In this document: positions 62,531 to 64,000 of the stretch, one piece after another | How the letters are laid out: each line of letters opens with the position of its first letter | Position numbering within the stretch: position 1 is the stretch's first letter | Notes under the pieces: generated by a model | The model's input: the letters and a program-made list of their open reading frames with translations, nothing else | Told to the model about the DNA's origin: nothing | Database searches by the model: none | Source of the DNA: Azoarcus sp. KH32C | Lineage (GTDB): Bacteria > Pseudomonadota > Gammaproteobacteria > Burkholderiales > Rhodocyclaceae | Length of the DNA: 64,000 bases | Assembly (NCBI RefSeq): GCF_000349945.1 | Contig: NC_020516.1 | Span: 4,340,001-4,404,000, forward strand | Direction: 5' to 3' | Position numbers and translations under genes: made by a program

Positions 62531-63739
62531 TTAACGCGCGGCCGCGCTCGCAACGGCACGTCGCACAGGTGGATTCATCGATGTCGCCAGCAGCAGCCAG
62601 ATCACGGCGAGCAGCCCACAGGCAAAATTCACGGCGCCACTGCCATAGTGTTCAGCAATCCAGCCGCCCATCGCCCCCCCCAGGAACAGCCCGACGGACT
62701 GCAGCGTGTTGTAGAGGCCCAGCGCCGTACCCTTCGCATGCGGGGGCGCGACGCGCGAAATCCATGACGGAAGAATAGCTTCGAGCACATTGAACGCAAC
62801 GAAGAACAACGTCAACCACAAGCCCAGCGCCGGCAGGCTGCGCCCGAAGGCATACAGGCCGGCCTGCACCACTACCAGCAGTCCGACGGCCGTGCTGAAG
62901 ATGGTCTTCATTCGACCGCCCTTCTCGGCGATGATCACCGCCGGCACCATCAACGCGAACGACAGCACCACCGCCGGCAGATAGACCTTCCAGTGCTCGG
63001 GCAGCGGCAGCCCGCCCCCCGCCACCAGCGCCGCGGGCACCAGCACCCACATCGCGGTCTGGATCAGGTGCAGCACGAAGACACCGAAGTTCAGGCGCAT
63101 CAACTGCCCGTCGCGCAGAACATCCGCGAAGCGCCCGCCGTTCGCGCGCGGCAAGGCCGGCGCCGCCGGCACGACATACAGCACGACACCGATCGCCGCC
63201 AAGGCCAGCGCGCCGGTCAGCCAGAAGATCCCGTCCATGCCGATCAGCGAATACAGCACTGGTGCCGCCACCATCGACAACGCAAACACCAGGCCGATGC
63301 TCGACCCGATCATCGCCATCACCTTGGTACGATGCTGATCCCGCGTCAGATCCGCCGCCAGCGCCGTCACCGCCGCCGAAATCGCCCCCGCCCCCTGCAA
63401 CACGCGGCCGACGATGACGATCTGGATGCTCGCCGCAAGCGCCGCGACAACGCTACCCAATGCGAACAGCACGAGTCCGAACACAATCACCGGCTTGCGC
63501 CCAAAGCGGTCCGACGCAACCCCGTAGGGCATCTGCAGGAAAGCCTGGGTCAGCCCGTAGGCGCCGATCGCGAGCCCGACCAAGCTCATGTCGTCCCCGC
63601 CCGGCAGCTTGTGGGCATGCAACGAAAACACCGGCAGGATCAGGAACAGGCCGAGCATCCGCAGCGCAAAAATGGCTGCCAGGCTCGCGCCGGCTCGCCG
63701 CTCGGCAGGTGTCATGGAGTCTTGCTGGGGTCGGGACAT
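62531..63739 (-). CDS. Major facilitator superfamily transporter
   Basis: 402 aa with about 12 membrane helices. YGVASDRFGRKPVIV between helices 2 and 3 is the MFS signature; AAVTALAADLTRDQHRTKVMAMIGSSIG follows. The family with this position next to uvrA/ssb resembles YajR-like exporters without the C-terminal extra domain. Start set at MSRPQQDSM; an ATG at 63784 would add 15 unhelpful residues. Substrate unknown. Confidence 0.87.
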   Translation of the reverse strand: MSRPQQDSMTPAERRAGASLAAIFALRMLGLFLILPVFSLHAHKLPGGDDMSLVGLAIGAYGLTQAFLQMPYGVASDRFGRKPVIVFGLVLFALGSVVAALAASIQIVIVGRVLQGAGAISAAVTALAADLTRDQHRTKVMAMIGSSIGLVFALSMVAAPVLYSLIGMDGIFWLTGALALAAIGVVLYVVPAAPALPRANGGRFADVLRDGQLMRLNFGVFVLHLIQTAMWVLVPAALVAGGGLPLPEHWKVYLPAVVLSFALMVPAVIIAEKGGRMKTIFSTAVGLLVVVQAGLYAFGRSLPALGLWLTLFFVAFNVLEAILPSWISRVAPPHAKGTALGLYNTLQSVGLFLGGAMGGWIAEHYGSGAVNFACGLLAVIWLLLATSMNPPVRRAVASAAAR

Positions 63740-63850
63740 GGGAGACGGCAGACGAGACAAAGTGGGGATTCTAACATCCGCCATCGCCGGGTTTGTTTCA
63801 GGTCAGTGTTCTCTCGTATAGTTGCATGTTCCCCTCGTCGGCCCAGGTCC

Positions 63851-64000
63851 ATGGACGAAATCCGCATTCGCGGCGCGCGCACTCACAACCTCAAGAACAT
63901 CAACCTCGACCTGCCGCGCAACCGCCTCACCGTGATCACCGGCCTGTCCGGCTCGGGCAAGTCCTCGCTCGCCTTCGACACCCTCTACGCCGAAGGCCAG
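63851..64000 (+). CDS. uvrA: Excinuclease ABC subunit A, N-terminal fragment
   Basis: First 50 codons; runs off the window. MDEIRIRGARTHNLKNINLDLPRN and the Walker A GLSGSGKSSLAFDTLYAEGQ are specific for UvrA, the DNA-damage recognition ATPase of nucleotide excision repair. Possible -10 TATAGT at 63817-63822. I see no LexA box in the upstream 110 bases. Confidence 0.96.
   Translation, partial: MDEIRIRGARTHNLKNINLDLPRNRLTVITGLSGSGKSSLAFDTLYAEGQ

Noticed and set aside
63740..63850. LexA/SOS box before uvrA
   Set aside because: I looked for CTG-N8-10-CAG type symmetry in the spacer and found none that is convincing.
1..64000. tRNA genes, rRNA genes, CRISPR arrays, insertion sequences, prophage genes
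   Set aside because: Nothing with the needed structure or protein motifs was seen while reading both strands; absence was not confirmed by a search program.

Overview
The window is about 64 kb of GC-rich DNA with dense, short-gapped operons. The gene content suggests a betaproteobacterium of the Azoarcus/Thauera/Aromatoleum type (Rhodocyclales): an ssb-MFS-uvrA junction, PilSR, a TfpZ-type pilin accessory protein, a PP0621-type protein, a DHAP-shunt mtnA-aldolase pair and a large chemosensory cluster. The genus is inferred from content and style, not from a marker gene. No tRNA, rRNA, CRISPR array, transposase or integrase was seen.

Region 1 (1-7471) is copper/silver resistance. A sensor kinase (cut by the window edge) and a CusR-type regulator diverge from cusF-cusC-cusB-cusA. 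A perfect GATTACA-N4-TGTAATC dyad lies between them.

Region 2 (7472-16851) is a type IV pilin locus of visibly lower GC. A decayed partial copy of the locus (pilin tail, terminator, small gene, start of the glycosyltransferase) precedes an intact copy. The intact copy has a textbook sigma-54 promoter, pilA, a 111-aa orphan, a 980-aa TPR/GT41 glycosyltransferase fused to a second glycosyltransferase-like domain, a TylF-like sugar O-methyltransferase and a TfpZ accessory protein. pilR and pilS follow in convergent orientation. This looks like a self-contained pilin-modification cassette and is one of the two best candidates here for something new.

Region 3 (16862-34781) is mixed housekeeping: a methionine-type aminotransferase diverging from mtnA-aldolase, two tandem 3-hydroxyisobutyrate-dehydrogenase paralogues, ybiB, pirin, azoR, dsbB, a PilZ protein, an RND efflux operon (adaptor, pump, DUF2892) under a 40-bp palindromic operator, tcdA-cbiX, a Sel1-repeat protein, an MBL-fold hydrolase and a PatB-type C-S lyase.

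Region 4 (35000-61758) is signalling. It starts with a CHASE kinase and a single-domain regulator. The rest lies on the minus strand. One end is a gapless run HD-GYP regulator > Csu-type chaperone-usher pilus > yfiR > yfiN (GGDEF), so c-di-GMP breakdown, pilus and c-di-GMP synthesis probably share one transcript. The other end is STAS > cheA > MCP > cheW > PAS-MCP > cheB > three hybrid kinases > MCP > cheY > FixJ-type regulator. CheA carries what reads as an MshEN-type c-di-GMP-binding repeat ahead of its dimerisation/kinase core; this is the second strong candidate.

Region 5 (61945-64000) holds ssb, an MFS transporter and the first 50 codons of uvrA.
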